Shown in pieces: positions 63,486-64,000 of a stretch of DNA of 64,000 bases. The position numbers and the translations under genes are program-made. The first letter of the stretch is position 1; each line of letters begins with the position of its first letter. The DNA is from Alcaligenaceae bacterium (GTDB taxonomy: Bacteria > Pseudomonadota > Gammaproteobacteria > Burkholderiales > Burkholderiaceae_B), in the NCBI GenBank assembly GCA_013416395.1, contig JACCEP010000002.1, positions 124,001 through 188,000 on the forward strand, read 5' to 3'. The notes below the pieces were generated by a model that made no database searches, was not told the origin of the DNA, and saw only the letters and a program-made list of their open reading frames with translations.

Positions 63486-63597
63486 ACTGCATGATATCTC
63501 GTATTACCTCTGAAAATGTCAGCTTATACACACTCTGGGCCGCCCATCACTTCTGGCCTAAAATAGGTAATTGGATGTGTTTACTGGAAATCGCAGA

Positions 63598-64000
63598 ATG
63601 AGTCAGATCGACGAGTTAGTTCAGATGCTGGGGCAGCCATATGTGCTGGTGGGGGCAGAAGCCGAGTCTTATGTCACCGATTGGCGCGGGCGATATCAAG
63701 GCGCGGCCCTGGCTGTTGTCAAGCCTGGCTCGACCGAAGAAGTCGCCGAGGTGGTTCGATGGTGCGTGGCGCATAAAGTACCCATGGTGCCGCAAGGCGG
63801 CAATACTGGCCTGTGCGGCGGTGCCACCCCTGACGACAAAGGCAATGCAGTCGTTATTTCGCTGCAGCGTCTTAACGCTATTCGTAGTGTTGACACCGAT
63901 AACGACACCATGGTGGTCGAGGCTGGGTGTATTCTGCAGGCCGTCCAGCAGGCAGCCCGCGATGTAGACCGCCTGTTTCCGCTTAGCCTGGCAGCAGAAG
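63598..64000 (+). CDS. FAD-binding oxidoreductase (GlcD/D-2-hydroxyglutarate dehydrogenase-like), cut by window end
   Basis: At least 134 aa visible. MSQIDELVQMLGQPYVLVGA, then VTDWRGRYQGAALAVVKPGS, VPMVPQGGNTGLCGGATPDD and VVEAGCILQAVQQAA, the PCMH/FAD_binding_4 signature with the FAD-binding GGNTG loop. ATG 63598 is the first start in this frame. Likely a flavoprotein oxidising D-2-hydroxy acids; the C-terminal catalytic half is outside the window. Confidence 0.85.
   Translation, partial: MSQIDELVQMLGQPYVLVGAEAESYVTDWRGRYQGAALAVVKPGSTEEVAEVVRWCVAHKVPMVPQGGNTGLCGGATPDDKGNAVVISLQRLNAIRSVDTDNDTMVVEAGCILQAVQQAARDVDRLFPLSLAAE

Overview
The window reads as a chromosomal segment of a moderately GC-rich betaproteobacterium, most likely Burkholderiales/Alcaligenaceae (Bordetella/Achromobacter/Pusillimonas-like). 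This is an inference from the core order ftsH-folP-glmM followed by ppx/ppk1/pstSCAB, from the many periplasmic-binding-protein transporters, and from liv-type transporters with fused subunits. No rRNA, phage, CRISPR array or intact insertion sequence was seen. One tRNA (Pro, anticodon UGG) is present.

Layout. (1) 1-3429: end of ftsH, then folP and glmM as a tight operon. (2) 3667-12312: phosphate and polyphosphate block. It holds an OlsB-type ornithine lipid acyltransferase, divergent ppx and ppk1, and pstS-pstC-pstA-pstB behind a clear Pho box. The block ends at a terminator directly after pstB, with no phoU. (3) 12597-13636: an HTH antitoxin/PIN toxin pair. (4) 13792-17546 (minus): an FbpABC-type ABC importer with a two-module permease. 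(5) 17755-22529: liv-type importer 1, all subunits separate. (6) 22805-26866: MHS-family MFS transporter and GMC oxidoreductase, divergent from an IclR regulator. (7) 27037-36454: gamma-glutamyltransferase plus a Gsi/Dpp-like peptide importer with two paralogous binding proteins, divergent from a LysR regulator. (8) 36573-43651: patatin, DoxX, a stand-alone AMP-binding N-terminal domain, an MTA/SAH-nucleosidase-like protein with an unusual repeat N-terminus, a DUF924 protein, an acyl-CoA synthetase, and a small ORF coupled to a two-domain PCC/DUF296 protein. (9) 43678-49105: a decayed livF fragment, then liv-type importer 2 with LivM and LivG fused. (10) 49137-52152: acetyl-CoA synthetase and an AraC regulator. 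(11) 52177-52881: a hicAB toxin-antitoxin locus with its own promoter and operator. (12) 53198-56885 (minus): tRNA-Pro, a TerC/CBS/CorC protein and an LtaS-like sulfatase-fold membrane protein. (13) 57087-61835: liv-type importer 3, with LivH-LivM and LivG-LivF fused. (14) 62028-64000: phosphomannomutase/phosphoglucomutase and the start of an FAD-binding oxidoreductase.

How it works together. The left third joins phosphate uptake, polyphosphate metabolism and possibly phosphate-free membrane lipid synthesis. The middle and right are nutrient scavenging: five ABC importers, several with a neighbouring catabolic enzyme or divergent regulator. The most unusual signals are the small ORF overlapping the PCC gene (42634-42795), the livF relic upstream of importer 2, the three different fusion architectures of liv-type importers, the repeat-bearing micro-ORF in importer 1, and several near-perfect palindromes in promoter regions (17573, 44045, 52186, 56987) whose regulators are not obvious.
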